Origin: Pseudomonadota bacterium
GTDB lineage: Bacteria > Pseudomonadota > Gammaproteobacteria > Burkholderiales > JAKAFK01
Assembly: GCA_021788645.1 (NCBI GenBank)
Contig: JAJYKK010000015.1
Location: 1 to 52,035 of the forward strand
Direction: 5' to 3'
Length of the DNA stretch: 52,035 nt
Below are positions 35,385-44,688 of the stretch, piece after piece. Below the pieces are notes generated by a model. The model was given only the letters and a program-made list of their open reading frames with translations. It was not told the DNA's origin and searched no databases. Positions within the stretch are counted from its first letter, which is position 1. Every line of letters begins with the position of its first letter. The position numbers were made by a program, and so were the translations under genes.

Positions 35385-36662
35385 ATGCCCCTTCCAGACC
35401 AGCCGTTCTACGCCAAAAGCGTGACCGAGTTGGGCGACACCCGCGACATTGTCGCGGCGGAAGACATCTTTTCTGCGCAGGGCCTCAAGCTGATCGCCCG
35501 CAACAGCCGCATCGACAGCGGGCTTTACGAGCGGCTGGTGCTCCACAAGCTGCGCGTGCCGCTCGACCGATGCCTCAGCATCCCCCATCCCGTCAACCAG
35601 GAGGCGCTGGCGGCGCAGTCAGGCGAGATCTTCGACAAGATCCCCGAACTTCCCACGCTCGCGAAGGCATTGTCGGACCGCTTCTTCCTGCGCCACGTCC
35701 TGAGCGAGATCTCGCTCAACCGGGCGCTCGCCTTCAAGCTGACGGTGGCGCGCGAGAAATTCCCCGACCTGTACCGCCACTCGGTGCTGGTCGGCCTGCT
35801 CGCCGCCTATCTCGGCGTTCGGGCGGGACTGCCTGGCGAGGAGCTGCGGGCCCTGAGCGCCGCCGGCCTTTTCCATGATCTGGGCATGATGCATCTCGAT
35901 CCCGCCCTGCAGGATCCCGGCCGCAAACTGACCGCTGCGGAACGCCGCGCCATCCAGTCCCACCCGGCGATCGGCTATGCGCTCCTGAAGCCTTTCCCCG
36001 AATATCATCCCAAGGTCAGCCGCGCCGTGCTCGATCATCATGAGCGGCTGAATGGCAGCGGTTATCCGCGGGCCCGCACGGCCGCGAACATCGGGCGCCT
36101 GGCGCAGATCCTGGCGCTCGCCGAAGTGGCCGCAAGCCGCATCGGCGAAGGCGGGTGCGATTGCTCGCGCCTTGAGATCATGCTGAAGCTCAATCCGCGC
36201 CTGTATTCCCCGGAGCTCGTCGGCCATCTCTCGGTGCTCTTTCCCATCTCGTCCACGCCCTCGGCGCAAGACGCGCCGAGCACGCCTGATGCCGCCATCC
36301 CCGGGCAGTTGGACGCGCTGCGCCAGTCCTTCGAGGCTTGGCATGGGAGAATGCAGGCGTTGCGGGCATCGCGCAACATGAAGCCGGAGTGGGAGCGGCT
36401 CGACGGACGGGTGACCCACCTGCAAACGGCGCTCCGCGATGCGGGACTCCTCGCCGACGACGACGCGCACAGCCTGTTGGACGGCATGGAGGCGCATGCC
36501 GCCGGCCTCGCCGAACTTGACGCCTTGCTGCGCGAAGCGGTCTGGCATCTTGGCGATGTCGCCGACGAAATCGAACGGATCGACAGCGCGGAGCCGGCGT
36601 GCGCCCCGATGGGCGAGTGGGCACGCGCCGTGCGCGAGCGCCTGGGCCCGAGCGCAGGCTAG
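35385..36662 (+). CDS. HD-GYP-type c-di-GMP phosphodiesterase-like protein
   Basis: 425 residues. HD motif in GLFHDLGMMHLD near residue 165 and the GYP-type motif HHERLNGSGYP near 218, so the HD-GYP metal site is mostly readable. The N-terminal 120 residues are a non-enzymatic helical region. The C-terminal 140 residues after about 290 are helical, with the only marked feature a coiled-coil-like stretch. Likely hydrolyses cyclic di-GMP, complementing the two GGDEF-EAL proteins. The start is uncertain: TTG 35352, GTG 35364 and ATG 35385 are all in frame; ATG was chosen with a GGAGG 14 bases upstream. Confidence 0.82.
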   Translation: MPLPDQPFYAKSVTELGDTRDIVAAEDIFSAQGLKLIARNSRIDSGLYERLVLHKLRVPLDRCLSIPHPVNQEALAAQSGEIFDKIPELPTLAKALSDRFFLRHVLSEISLNRALAFKLTVAREKFPDLYRHSVLVGLLAAYLGVRAGLPGEELRALSAAGLFHDLGMMHLDPALQDPGRKLTAAERRAIQSHPAIGYALLKPFPEYHPKVSRAVLDHHERLNGSGYPRARTAANIGRLAQILALAEVAASRIGEGGCDCSRLEIMLKLNPRLYSPELVGHLSVLFPISSTPSAQDAPSTPDAAIPGQLDALRQSFEAWHGRMQALRASRNMKPEWERLDGRVTHLQTALRDAGLLADDDAHSLLDGMEAHAAGLAELDALLREAVWHLGDVADEIERIDSAEPACAPMGEWARAVRERLGPSAG

Positions 36663-36781
36663 GTCCATGGCCGCAGGACCCACGCCGCTCCCAAGCGCAT
36701 ATACTGGGAAGGCGGCGCGAAACGGCTCGCCGCATGGGCCGCCGCGGCGCGGCAGACCCCATTCTTCATAGCGAGGCTCCC

Positions 36782-37534
36782 GTGATCTTCAGACAGCTGT
36801 TCGAACCGGACTCTTCCACCTATACCTATCTCCTGGCCTGCGAACGCACCAGGGAGGGGGTGCTCATCGATCCCGTGATCGACACGGTCGACCGCGACTG
36901 CGAACTCCTGCGGGCCTTGGGCATCACCCTCGCCTTTACGCTGGAGACGCACATCCACGCCGACCATCTGACTGGCGCGCGGGCGCTCAAGGCGAAGCTC
37001 GGCAGCCGGATCGCCGCGCCCCGGATGGGGGCCGCCGCATGCGTCGAGGTCGGGGTCGAGGAGGGCACGCCATTCCGGGTCGGGGACATCGTCTTGCACC
37101 CTTTGCACACGCCCGGCCATACCGCCGCCCACCATGCCTATGTGCAGGACCAGGAGAGCGCGCCGCGCGTCTTTACCGGGGACGTGCTGCTGATCGACGG
37201 CTGCGGGCGGACCGACTTTCAAGGCGGGGACAGCCGGGCGCTGTTCCACTCGGTGCATGACAAGCTATTTTCCATGGCTGACGAGACGCTCGTCTATCCC
37301 GCGCACGACTATGGGGGCAGGCAGGTCTCCTCAATCGGCCAGGAAAAACGCGGCAACACGCGCCTCGGCCACGGTCGCCGCGAGGAGGCGTTCGTCGCGC
37401 TGATGGCCGGCCTGCGCTTGCCCTACCCGCGCCGGATGGCCTTCGCCGTGCCCGGCAACGAGGCCTGCGGACGATGCCCCCCCGACGCGCCCGAGGAATA
37501 CCGGGAGCGCTGCGCGCGGCACGACCAGGGCTAA
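36782..37534 (+). CDS. Persulfide dioxygenase-like metallo-beta-lactamase (ETHE1 family)
   Basis: 250 residues. Motifs: THIHADHLTGA (metal ligands), HTPGHTAAHHAY, FTGDVLLIDGCGRTDFQGG and YPAHDYGG. ETHE1-type enzymes oxidise glutathione persulfide to sulfite, and in a sulfur oxidiser the sulfite would feed AprBA. The ending with NEACGRC is an extra cysteine-containing tail. GTG start follows GAGG. The stop codon overlaps the convergent ntrC stop (CTAA, four bases). Confidence 0.86.
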   Translation: MIFRQLFEPDSSTYTYLLACERTREGVLIDPVIDTVDRDCELLRALGITLAFTLETHIHADHLTGARALKAKLGSRIAAPRMGAAACVEVGVEEGTPFRVGDIVLHPLHTPGHTAAHHAYVQDQESAPRVFTGDVLLIDGCGRTDFQGGDSRALFHSVHDKLFSMADETLVYPAHDYGGRQVSSIGQEKRGNTRLGHGRREEAFVALMAGLRLPYPRRMAFAVPGNEACGRCPPDAPEEYRERCARHDQG

Positions 37535-38949
37535 TTCGGAGCCTTGCCCTCGTGGCCGGCCGGCCGGTCGTCCAGCCCCAATTCCTGGATTTTGCGGGTC
37601 AGGGTATTGCGTCCCAGTCCCAATAGGGTGGCCGCCTCGATCCGTCGCCCGCCGGTGTGGCGCAGGGCCGTGACGATGAGGGTCCGCTCGAACTGCCTCA
37701 CCAGGTCATCCATCAGCGCGTGCTGGCCCCGATCCAGGCGATCGGCCACCTCGCGTTCGAGGGCATGCGCCCAGTCGCGGTCGCGCTCGCGCGCGTCGTC
37801 CCCCAGGAGTTCCGGCGGCAGATCGGCAATCTCGATGATCTGGGTCGGCGCCATCACCGACAGCCAATGGCAGACATTTTCCAGCTGGCGCACATTGCCG
37901 CTCCAGGCCAGCGTGCCCAGGTAACGGATGGTGGCGTCCGACAGCTTCTTGGGCTCCACCCCCGCATCCTTCGCGCTCCGGGCCAGAAAGTGGCGCGCCA
38001 GGAGGGCGATGTCCTCGCGCCGTTCGCGCAGGGGCGGCAGCCGCAGGCGTATGACGTTGAGGCGATGGAACAGATCCTCGCGAAAGAGCCCCTCCTTGAC
38101 CCGCGCCTCCAGATTCTGATGCGTGGCCGCGATGACGCGCACGTTCACCTTGATCGGCTGATGCCCGCCGACGCGGTAGAATTCGCCGTCGGACAGGACC
38201 CTCAGCAGGCGCGTCTGGAGTTCCGAGGGCATGTCCCCGATCTCGTCCAGAAACAGCGTGCCACCGTCCGCCTGCTCGAAACGTCCCCGGCGCATCAACT
38301 GGGCCCCCGTGAACGCACCCCGTTCGTGGCCGAAGAGTTCGGATTCGAGCAAATCCCTGGGGATCGCCGCCGTGTTGATCGCGATGAAGGACTTGGCCGC
38401 ACGCGGGCTGTGGCGATGCAGCGCCCGCGCGACGAGCTCCTTGCCGGTCCCCGATTCTCCCGTAATGAGCACCGTGGCCTGCGACTGGGACAGCCGCCCG
38501 ATCGCGCGGAAGACCTCCTGCATGGCGGGCGCCTGCCCCAGCATGTCCGGCCGCCCCCCCTCGGCCTCCACCTCGGCGACCCCGCGCATGCTCTCATCGA
38601 GCGCCCGCCGGATGAGTTCCACGGCATGATCGACATCGAACGGCTTCGGCAGATACTCGAAGGCGCCGCCCTGAAATGCGGCAACGGCGCTCTCCAGATC
38701 GGAGTAGGCGGTCATGATGATGACGGGAACGCCCGGCTCACGCTCCTTGAGGCGCTCCAGGAGCGTGAGCCCCGAGTCGCCCGGCATGCGGATATCGCTC
38801 ACGACGACCTGGGGCGGATCCGCGTCGAGGGCCGCCATGGCCTCACCCGCCGACGAGAACGCCTTGAACGCGATGCCCTCGCGCGCGAGGGCCTTCTCGA
38901 AGACCCAGCGGATGGAGCGGTCATCATCCACGATCCAAACGGGTTTCAT
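37531..38949 (-). CDS. ntrC: Nitrogen regulation response regulator NtrC (sigma-54 activator)
   Basis: 472 residues. Receiver domain with phospho-acceptor D52 in VVVSDIRMPGD, AAA+ domain with Walker A GESGTGKE, the sigma-54 contact loop ELFGHERGAFTGA, Walker B GGTLFLDEIGDM, and a C-terminal Fis-type helix-turn-helix (RRIEAATLLGLGRNTLTRKI). When phosphorylated by NtrB under nitrogen limitation it activates sigma-54 promoters such as that of glnA in this window. It sits directly after ntrB. Confidence 0.95.
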   Translation of the reverse strand: MKPVWIVDDDRSIRWVFEKALAREGIAFKAFSSAGEAMAALDADPPQVVVSDIRMPGDSGLTLLERLKEREPGVPVIIMTAYSDLESAVAAFQGGAFEYLPKPFDVDHAVELIRRALDESMRGVAEVEAEGGRPDMLGQAPAMQEVFRAIGRLSQSQATVLITGESGTGKELVARALHRHSPRAAKSFIAINTAAIPRDLLESELFGHERGAFTGAQLMRRGRFEQADGGTLFLDEIGDMPSELQTRLLRVLSDGEFYRVGGHQPIKVNVRVIAATHQNLEARVKEGLFREDLFHRLNVIRLRLPPLRERREDIALLARHFLARSAKDAGVEPKKLSDATIRYLGTLAWSGNVRQLENVCHWLSVMAPTQIIEIADLPPELLGDDARERDRDWAHALEREVADRLDRGQHALMDDLVRQFERTLIVTALRHTGGRRIEAATLLGLGRNTLTRKIQELGLDDRPAGHEGKAPN

Positions 38950-38976
38950 GTCCGACGCCTCTCCTCAAAGGCTCCG

Positions 38977-40032
38977 CTACACGTCATCGGGCAGCGGCAG
39001 CAGCACGGTGAAACAGGTATGGCCCGGGCGGCTGTCGCATTCGATGCTGCCGTGGTGCTGGCCGACGAATGTTTGCGCAATGCTAAGACCCAGGCCGGTG
39101 CCGGCCTCCCGCCCGGAAACCAGGGGGTAGAAGATGCGTTCCCTGATTTCCGGCGCGATGCCGGGCCCGTCGTCGATGATCTCCAGCGCAATGGCCAGGC
39201 GGCGGCGCCTTTTCGCCAGCGTCACGCCGCGCGCCACGCGCGTGCGGAAGATGATGGTCCCCTTGCCCTCGAGCGCCTGCGCCGAATTGCGGGCGATGTT
39301 GAGAACGGCCTGGATCAGCTGCTCGCGATCCCCCTCGAGCTCCGGAAGGCTCGTGTCATAGTCGCGGCGGATCTTGAGCGTCCCCGGGGCCTCGGCCAGC
39401 AGGAGACTGCGCACGCGCTCCAGCGCCTCGTGCAGGTTGACGCGCGCCACGCGGGACGGCCGATGGGGCATCAGGAGCCGGTCCATGAGCTGCTGCAGAC
39501 GATCCGCCTCCTTGATGACCACCTGCGTATACTCCTTGAGGGACGGCCTCGCGAGCTCATGCTCCAGGAGCTGCGCCGCGCCGCGGATTCCCCCGAGCGG
39601 ATTCTTGATCTCGTGCGCCAGATTGCGCAGGAGCTCCCGATTGGCCTCGCTTTGCAGCCACGTGTGCTCTTCCCGGACGATTCTCAGCGGTTGGTCCAGG
39701 GGATTGAACTCGAGGGATGCCGCGACCCCCGGCGCCTCCACCGGGGTCACCGTGCAACTGAGCAGGCGGCTGCCCTCGGGGCCGGTGCTGAGCGCAAACT
39801 CATGATCCGTGAATCCGCTGTTGCGCGACAGGGCATAGTGGAGGGCGCGCACTAGGGACGCCCCTTCCGCAAACACCTCTTCCACCCGATGCCCGACGAC
39901 GTTCCGCCCGCTCAACCCGAAGAGATGCTCGGCCGCGGAATTGACGTGCCGGATTCGCAGGCCGTCGCCCACGAGCACGACGGCGGTGGCGATCAGATCC
40001 AACCCAGGATACGGGGAGCCCGGCGAACTCAT
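38977..40032 (-). CDS. glnL: Nitrogen sensor histidine kinase NtrB
   Basis: 351 residues. N-terminal PAS (about 10-110), phospho-acceptor in NLAHEIKNPLGGIRGAAQLL (H near 145), N-box AVLNIARNSAQAL, G1 DDGPGIAPEI and G2 GTGLGLSIA. PII-regulated kinase/phosphatase of NtrC. Start taken at the ATG at 40032 (GGAAGAGGA upstream); an ATG ten codons earlier is weaker. Confidence 0.94.
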   Translation of the reverse strand: MSSPGSPYPGLDLIATAVVLVGDGLRIRHVNSAAEHLFGLSGRNVVGHRVEEVFAEGASLVRALHYALSRNSGFTDHEFALSTGPEGSRLLSCTVTPVEAPGVAASLEFNPLDQPLRIVREEHTWLQSEANRELLRNLAHEIKNPLGGIRGAAQLLEHELARPSLKEYTQVVIKEADRLQQLMDRLLMPHRPSRVARVNLHEALERVRSLLLAEAPGTLKIRRDYDTSLPELEGDREQLIQAVLNIARNSAQALEGKGTIIFRTRVARGVTLAKRRRRLAIALEIIDDGPGIAPEIRERIFYPLVSGREAGTGLGLSIAQTFVGQHHGSIECDSRPGHTCFTVLLPLPDDV

Positions 40033-40218
40033 GGTTCGTCCTCTTCCAATCAACGCCTTCAATGAAGCAAGATGCGTACCATCGAGAGCCTATGCCCTCT
40101 TCATCGGCCGCCGGGAGAGAAATGGGGGCAAGACGGCGACGAGACAAGCCCGCGCCCCGCCGCGGGGAGGGGCGGGGCGGCCTTGGGGCGGTGCCCACGG
40201 CCCGACACCGACGCGTTC

Positions 40219-40659
40219 TTATTCGCCCAATTGCTTCTTCAGCGCATCGACATTTTGCTGGTGCCGCAGCACCGCATCCTTGAGCCCTTGCACCCGATCC
40301 AGATACTTCTGATAGTTCCGTTCGTTGCCGAGGCGAACCGCCTCGCCGGCCTTCAAGGCCTGCTGCGCGGCGGCCAGCTTGCCTTCTTCGCCGGCCAGTT
40401 CGTGCTGGAGCAGCTCGCGGCGCATCGCATCCCGTTTCTCCTGCGTGCTCGTGCTCACCCGCGGGAAGTTGGCGGGTCCCGGGTTGGCATGCGCAGTGCC
40501 GGCCGAAATCGTGGACAGCGGGGTCAGCTGCAGGCGTCTGGCGCCTGCCCGGGGGATATTGGTATAGGTGATGTTGCCGTCCTGGTCGACGTACTTGTAG
40601 ATGGCGGCGTGCGTGAGGGGGGCGACGCATACGAGCGCCAGAAGCCAGAACATGCGCAT
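40219..40659 (-). CDS. DUF4124 domain secreted protein
   Basis: 146 residues. Signal peptide MRMFWLLALVCVAPLTHA followed by AIYKYVDQDGNITYTNIP, the DUF4124 pattern of proteobacterial envelope proteins. The C-terminal half is a coiled coil rich in Gln, Glu and Lys. The biochemical role is not known. Found between glnA and ntrB in many proteobacteria, so its place is conserved. The start at 40659 follows AAGGA. Confidence 0.84.
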   Translation of the reverse strand: MRMFWLLALVCVAPLTHAAIYKYVDQDGNITYTNIPRAGARRLQLTPLSTISAGTAHANPGPANFPRVSTSTQEKRDAMRRELLQHELAGEEGKLAAAQQALKAGEAVRLGNERNYQKYLDRVQGLKDAVLRHQQNVDALKKQLGE

Positions 40660-40889
40660 GACGGCATTCCTTGTGATCACATCGATGCCTGCCGGGCGTC
40701 CGCGCCGGGACAGGAGTATCAAGCTGTCGGCCGGACGCCACGCGCCCGGCTCGGGACAGTTTAGCATTCCTGCGCCAGCGGACTCCAACTAATGCGGGGG
40801 ATGCGTTGCGCCATCGATCGCGCCGCCACCGGCAGGCAAGGAAAGCCCGTGCGCGATGGCTTGGCACATGATCACCTGCCGAGGGACAG

Positions 40890-40921
40890 AAAAAAAGGGC
40901 AGGAAGGCCCGCCCTTTTTTC
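40890..40921 (-). terminator. Rho-independent terminator after glnA (bidirectional)
   Basis: A GGGC/GCCC stem with a 10-base loop, flanked by A-runs on one side and T-runs on the other, 19 bases after the glnA stop. The A-T symmetry means it could also work in the opposite direction. Confidence 0.85.
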
Positions 40922-40939
40922 CCTTGATCGACCGCCTGG

Positions 40940-42349
40940 TTAGAGGCTGTAGTACATCGAGAACTCGATCGGATGCGTCGTCATGCGGAAGTTCGTCACT
41001 TCCTCCATCTTGAGCGCGATGTAGGCATCGATCATGTCGCTCGTGAAGACGCCGCCGCGCGTCAGGAACTCGCGGTCCTTGTCGAGGTAGTCGAGGGCCA
41101 TCTCGAGCGAGGAGCACACGGTCGGGATCTCGGCGGCTTCCTCGGGCGGCAGGTCGTACAGGTTCTTGTCCATCGCATCGCCCGGATGGATCTTGTTCTG
41201 AATGCCGTCGAGCCCCGCCATCATCATGGCCGTGAAGGCGAGATACGGATTGGCCAGGGGATCCGGGAAGCGCACTTCGATCCGGCGGGCCTTGGGATTG
41301 GTGACGTGCGGGATCCGGATGGAGGCGGAGCGGTTGCGTGCCGAATACGCCAGCATCACGGGAGCTTCGAACCCGGGCACCAGACGCTTGTAGGAGTTGG
41401 TCCCGGGATTGGTGATGGCGTTGAGCGCGCGCGCATGCTTGATGATGCCGCCGATGTAATAGATCGCCAGTTCGGAAAGCCCACCGTAGCCGTTGCCGCT
41501 GAACAGGTTCTGCCCGTCCTTCCAGATCGACTGGTGGCAGTGCATGCCGGAACCGTTGTCGCCGACGATGGGCTTGGGCATGAAGGTCGCGGTCTTGCCG
41601 TACGAATGCGCGACGTTGTGCACGACGTACTTGAGGATCTGCGTCCAGTCGGCACGCTTGACCAAGGTGCTGAACTTGGTCCCGATCTCGCACTGGCCCG
41701 CAGTCGCCACCTCGTGGTGGTGCACCTCGACCTCGACCCCCATCTCCTCGAGGGCGAGGCACATGGCGGAGCGCAGATCCTGCAGGGAATCGACCGGCGG
41801 AACCGGGAAGTAGCCGCCCTTGACGGCCGGCCGGTGGCCCAGGTTGCCGCCCTCGAAGTCCTTGCCGGACGACCAGGCCGCCTCCTCGGAAGTGATCTTC
41901 ACCATGGACCCGGACATATCCACGTCCCAGTGCACGGCATCGAAGATGAAGAATTCGGGTTCGGGACCGAAGTACGCGGTATCGCCGATGCCGGTCGACT
42001 TGAGGTAGGCCTCGCCGCGCTTGGCAATGGAGCGGGGATCGCGCTCATAGCCCTTGCCGTCGGCCGGCTCGACCACGTCGCAGGTGAGCAGCAGCGTCGA
42101 TTCGTCCATGAACGGATCTAGGCGCGCGGTTTCCGGATCGGCCATCAGCAACATGTCGGAGGCCTGGATGCCTTTCCAGCCGGCAATGGAAGAGCCATCG
42201 AAGGCGTGCCCGCTTTCGAACCACCCTTCGCTCACGACGTGAGCCGGGATCGAGACGTGCTGCTCCTTCCCGCGGGTATCCGTGAAGCGCAGATCAACGA
42301 ACCTGACCTCGTTGTCCTTGATCATTTTCAAAACATCGGCTGCCGCCAT
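40940..42349 (-). CDS. glnA: Glutamine synthetase type I
   Basis: 469 residues, standard GSI-beta length. Catalytic and binding sites: [52 protein letters not shown] and the adenylylation loop tyrosine in NLYDLPPEE (Y near 398), indicating regulation by adenylyltransferase GlnE. Makes glutamine from glutamate and ammonia. The ATG follows TAGGAGACC. Upstream are a sigma-54 promoter and two NtrC-like sites; the terminator follows closely. Confidence 0.97.
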   Translation of the reverse strand: MAAADVLKMIKDNEVRFVDLRFTDTRGKEQHVSIPAHVVSEGWFESGHAFDGSSIAGWKGIQASDMLLMADPETARLDPFMDESTLLLTCDVVEPADGKGYERDPRSIAKRGEAYLKSTGIGDTAYFGPEPEFFIFDAVHWDVDMSGSMVKITSEEAAWSSGKDFEGGNLGHRPAVKGGYFPVPPVDSLQDLRSAMCLALEEMGVEVEVHHHEVATAGQCEIGTKFSTLVKRADWTQILKYVVHNVAHSYGKTATFMPKPIVGDNGSGMHCHQSIWKDGQNLFSGNGYGGLSELAIYYIGGIIKHARALNAITNPGTNSYKRLVPGFEAPVMLAYSARNRSASIRIPHVTNPKARRIEVRFPDPLANPYLAFTAMMMAGLDGIQNKIHPGDAMDKNLYDLPPEEAAEIPTVCSSLEMALDYLDKDREFLTRGGVFTSDMIDAYIALKMEEVTNFRMTTHPIEFSMYYSL

Positions 42350-42429
42350 CTTTCTGGTCTCCTAAAGTTCGCTCATGACATTGAAAACAATGCGGGAAAA
42401 ACCGCCGTGGGCCACGATCGGCATGCAAA

Positions 42430-42445
42430 GCAGGAAATGTGCCAT
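42430..42445 (-). promoter_or_regulatory. Sigma-54 promoter of glnA
   Basis: TGGCACATTTCCTGCT on the minus strand has the -24 GG and -12 GC dinucleotides at the required spacing, with one mismatch in TTGCT. The predicted start is near 42419, giving a leader of about 70 bases. Confidence 0.8.
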
Positions 42446-42495
42446 CCAAAAAATCCCCAGCTAGGCATTCTGCCACAAAGCGCCGCGGTTGCGCG

Positions 42496-42525
42496 AAAAA
42501 AAAAGGGCGCACCCCTTTGGGGCCC
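42496..42525 (-). terminator. Rho-independent terminator after the cation efflux gene, overlapping an NtrC-like site
   Basis: On the minus strand a GC-rich hairpin with the loop AAA (GGGCCCCAAAGGGG and its partner) is followed by nine T residues. It lies about 20 bases after the transporter stop. Its stem contains the NtrC-like box at 42509-42523. Confidence 0.8.
42509..42523. promoter_or_regulatory. Second NtrC-like enhancer box
   Basis: GCACCCCTTTGGGGC matches 13 of 15 positions of the NtrC consensus GCACCA-N3-TGGTGC. It lies inside the terminator hairpin. Its centre is 31 bases from the first box. Confidence 0.5.
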
Positions 42526-42538
42526 GAGAAGCAAAGCA

Positions 42539-42555
42539 TGCACCATCATGGTGCG
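42539..42555. promoter_or_regulatory. NtrC enhancer box for glnA
   Basis: TGCACCATCATGGTGCG is a near-perfect palindrome matching the NtrC consensus TGCACCA-N3-TGGTGCA. It spans the transporter stop codon. Its centre lies about 128 bases upstream of the predicted glnA start, like the classic enhancers. Confidence 0.8.
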
Positions 42556-43709
42556 AAGGCGATGATCTCGATGCGGCCGAAGTAAGGATCGTCGCGAAGA
42601 ATTTCATCGATGCGCTGCTTGAGCGCATTCACCCGTTCGGTGTCCTGGCAGATCGCGCGGGGCAGGAACAATTCGGCCTCCGCCCGGCCCCCGAGGTAAT
42701 GAAGGACCACGCGGGGAAAGTCCGGTCCGGCGCCGGCCAGTCGCGCGCGCAAGTGCGCCACGAGTTCGTCGCGCCCGGGCAGATGCACGCTGGGCTCGGC
42801 GCCCGTATCGTCCTCCGGGTCGATGTGCACCATGACATCCAGGACCTCATCGTTGTCGAGCGCGCGATGCCTCGCCATCTCGGCGACATGATGCCCCTCC
42901 GAGACGCTGATGCGCGGATTGACGAGCACATGCGCGTCCACGAGAATGCGGTTGCCCATCTTTCGGGTCTTGAGTTCGTGGAGCCCGACCACGCCCGGCG
43001 TCGTGACCAACGTATCGCGGATGCCGGCGACCACTGCTTCGTCGGGGGCCGTGTCCACGAGCTCCGACAGCGCGTCGTAGCCCATCTTCCACCCCATGCG
43101 GACGATCATGAAGGCCACCAGGATGGCCGCGACGGGGTCGAGGAAGGTAAATCCGGCCAGGTTGCCGACGATGCCGAACACGACGACCAGCGAGGAAGCC
43201 GCATCCGAGCGGGAATGCCAGGCATTGGCCATGAGCATCTGCGAATGCAGCCTGGTCGCCACCGCGCGCATGTAGCGGAACAGCGACTCCTTGGCGAACA
43301 ACGTCGCGATGGCGATCCACAGGGTCGCCACATGGACCCGCACGAGCTGCTCGGCATGCTGAAGACGCATGCCGGCGCGCCACAGCAGCAGCACGCCCAG
43401 CCCGATCAGCATCGCCCCAAGGATCAGCGTGGCGGCCGTTTCGATCCGCGCATGTCCGTACGGGTGGCTCTCGTCGGCGGACCGGTTGCCGTGCCAATTG
43501 GCGAACAGCACCAGGAAATCCGACACCAGATCGGCCGCCGAATGCATGCCGTCGGCCAGCAGCGCCTGCGATCCCCCCAGATAGCCGACCAGCACCTGCA
43601 AGACGGACAGACAGAGATTGACCGCCACGCTGACCCAGGTCACTTTCTGGCCTGCGCGGTAGCGCTCGAAGTTCGCCGGGTCGATACCCAGGGCATGCAA
43701 ATCGGACAT
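42546..43709 (-). CDS. Cation diffusion facilitator transporter
   Basis: 387 residues. Six membrane helices with the metal-site motifs ADGMHSAADLVSD in helix 2, HPYGHAR in the helix 2-3 loop, and NAWHSRSDAASSL in helix 5; a C-terminal cytoplasmic metal-binding domain follows, with an extra tail of about 80 residues. Exports divalent metal ions (zinc, iron or cobalt are likely) by proton exchange. Start taken at the ATG at 43709. The 3' end contains an NtrC box that serves glnA. Divergent from aroE. Confidence 0.9.
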   Translation of the reverse strand: MSDLHALGIDPANFERYRAGQKVTWVSVAVNLCLSVLQVLVGYLGGSQALLADGMHSAADLVSDFLVLFANWHGNRSADESHPYGHARIETAATLILGAMLIGLGVLLLWRAGMRLQHAEQLVRVHVATLWIAIATLFAKESLFRYMRAVATRLHSQMLMANAWHSRSDAASSLVVVFGIVGNLAGFTFLDPVAAILVAFMIVRMGWKMGYDALSELVDTAPDEAVVAGIRDTLVTTPGVVGLHELKTRKMGNRILVDAHVLVNPRISVSEGHHVAEMARHRALDNDEVLDVMVHIDPEDDTGAEPSVHLPGRDELVAHLRARLAGAGPDFPRVVLHYLGGRAEAELFLPRAICQDTERVNALKQRIDEILRDDPYFGRIEIIAFAP

Positions 43710-43752
43710 GGGATGCCAAGCCTTTTGAAGAATTTCGTGTGGACGTCTGGAT

Positions 43753-43808
43753 AGTATATTAGAGATCAACATCTTTTTTGCAACGCGCGGGGGCGTCTGC
43801 GCTAAAAT
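43753..43808. promoter_or_regulatory. Divergent promoters sharing a palindromic TTGCAA
   Basis: TTGCAA at 43778-43783 reads the same on both strands. To the right TAAAAT (43803-43808) is 19 bases away, and to the left, on the minus strand, TAATAT is 16 bases away. The single hexamer could act as -35 for both aroE and the transporter. Confidence 0.4.
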
Positions 43809-43860
43809 AGCGCGGTTGCTCAGCCGCGCCGCCACGAAAACAGCCCACAACGCCAGACGC

Positions 43861-44688
43861 ATGACCGATCATTACGGGGTGATAGGCCACCCCATCTCGC
43901 ACAGCAAGTCCCCGCGCATTCATGCCGAATTCGCGCGCCAGACAGGGCAGGACCTCGACTATGTCGCGCTCGATGCGCCGCTCGACGGCTTCGTGCCGGC
44001 GGTGCTCGACTTCCGCGCGCACGGGGGCCGCGGCCTCAATGTCACGGTGCCCTTCAAAGAGGCGGCTTACCGCCTGTGCGCAACGCGCACGGAACGGGCG
44101 CAGGCGGCCGGCGCAGTCAACACCCTCTCCTTGTCCCCCGAGGGCATCGCCGGCGACAACACGGACGGGGCCGGACTCGTGCGCGACCTCCAGCAAAATC
44201 TCGGGTTTCCCCTCAAGGGCATGCGCATCTGCCTCCTGGGTGCAGGCGGCGCGGCCCGCGGCGTGCTGAAGCCGCTCCTGCTCGAGGCCCCCTCCCGCCT
44301 CCTCCTGGTCAACCGGACGCCGGCCAAGGCACGCGCGCTGCAGGCGGCGGCAGGCCATCCGCAGACCCTCGGGGCGGGCGGCTTCGACGACCTCGCGGGC
44401 GAGCGCTTCGACCTCGTGATCAACGCCACCGCCGCCAGCCTCGCGGACGAATTGCCACCGTTGCCCGAGGACCTGTTCGCGCAGGGCGCGGCGGCCTACG
44501 ACATGATGTACGGACGCGAAACCCCCTTCCTGCGGTTTGCGCGGGCACACGGCGCGGGGCTCGCCGCGGACGGCATCGGCATGCTGGTCGAACAGGCCGC
44601 CGAGTCCTTCTTCATCTGGCGGCGGGTGCGCCCGTCCACGCGGGCGCTCATCCGGACGCTCGCCGCGCAGGCGGCCGAGCGCGCATGA
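43861..44688 (+). CDS. aroE: Shikimate dehydrogenase
   Basis: 275 residues. Substrate-binding GHPISHSKSP (15-20), catalytic pair K65-D101-like in NVTVPFKE and GDNTDGAGL, NADP-binding GAGGAARG, NRTPAKA and the final GIGMLVEQAA. Reduces 3-dehydroshikimate to shikimate with NADPH. The ATG at 43861 matches the family start. Stop codon overlaps the mtgA start (ATGA). Confidence 0.96.
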   Translation: MTDHYGVIGHPISHSKSPRIHAEFARQTGQDLDYVALDAPLDGFVPAVLDFRAHGGRGLNVTVPFKEAAYRLCATRTERAQAAGAVNTLSLSPEGIAGDNTDGAGLVRDLQQNLGFPLKGMRICLLGAGGAARGVLKPLLLEAPSRLLLVNRTPAKARALQAAAGHPQTLGAGGFDDLAGERFDLVINATAASLADELPPLPEDLFAQGAAAYDMMYGRETPFLRFARAHGAGLAADGIGMLVEQAAESFFIWRRVRPSTRALIRTLAAQAAERA

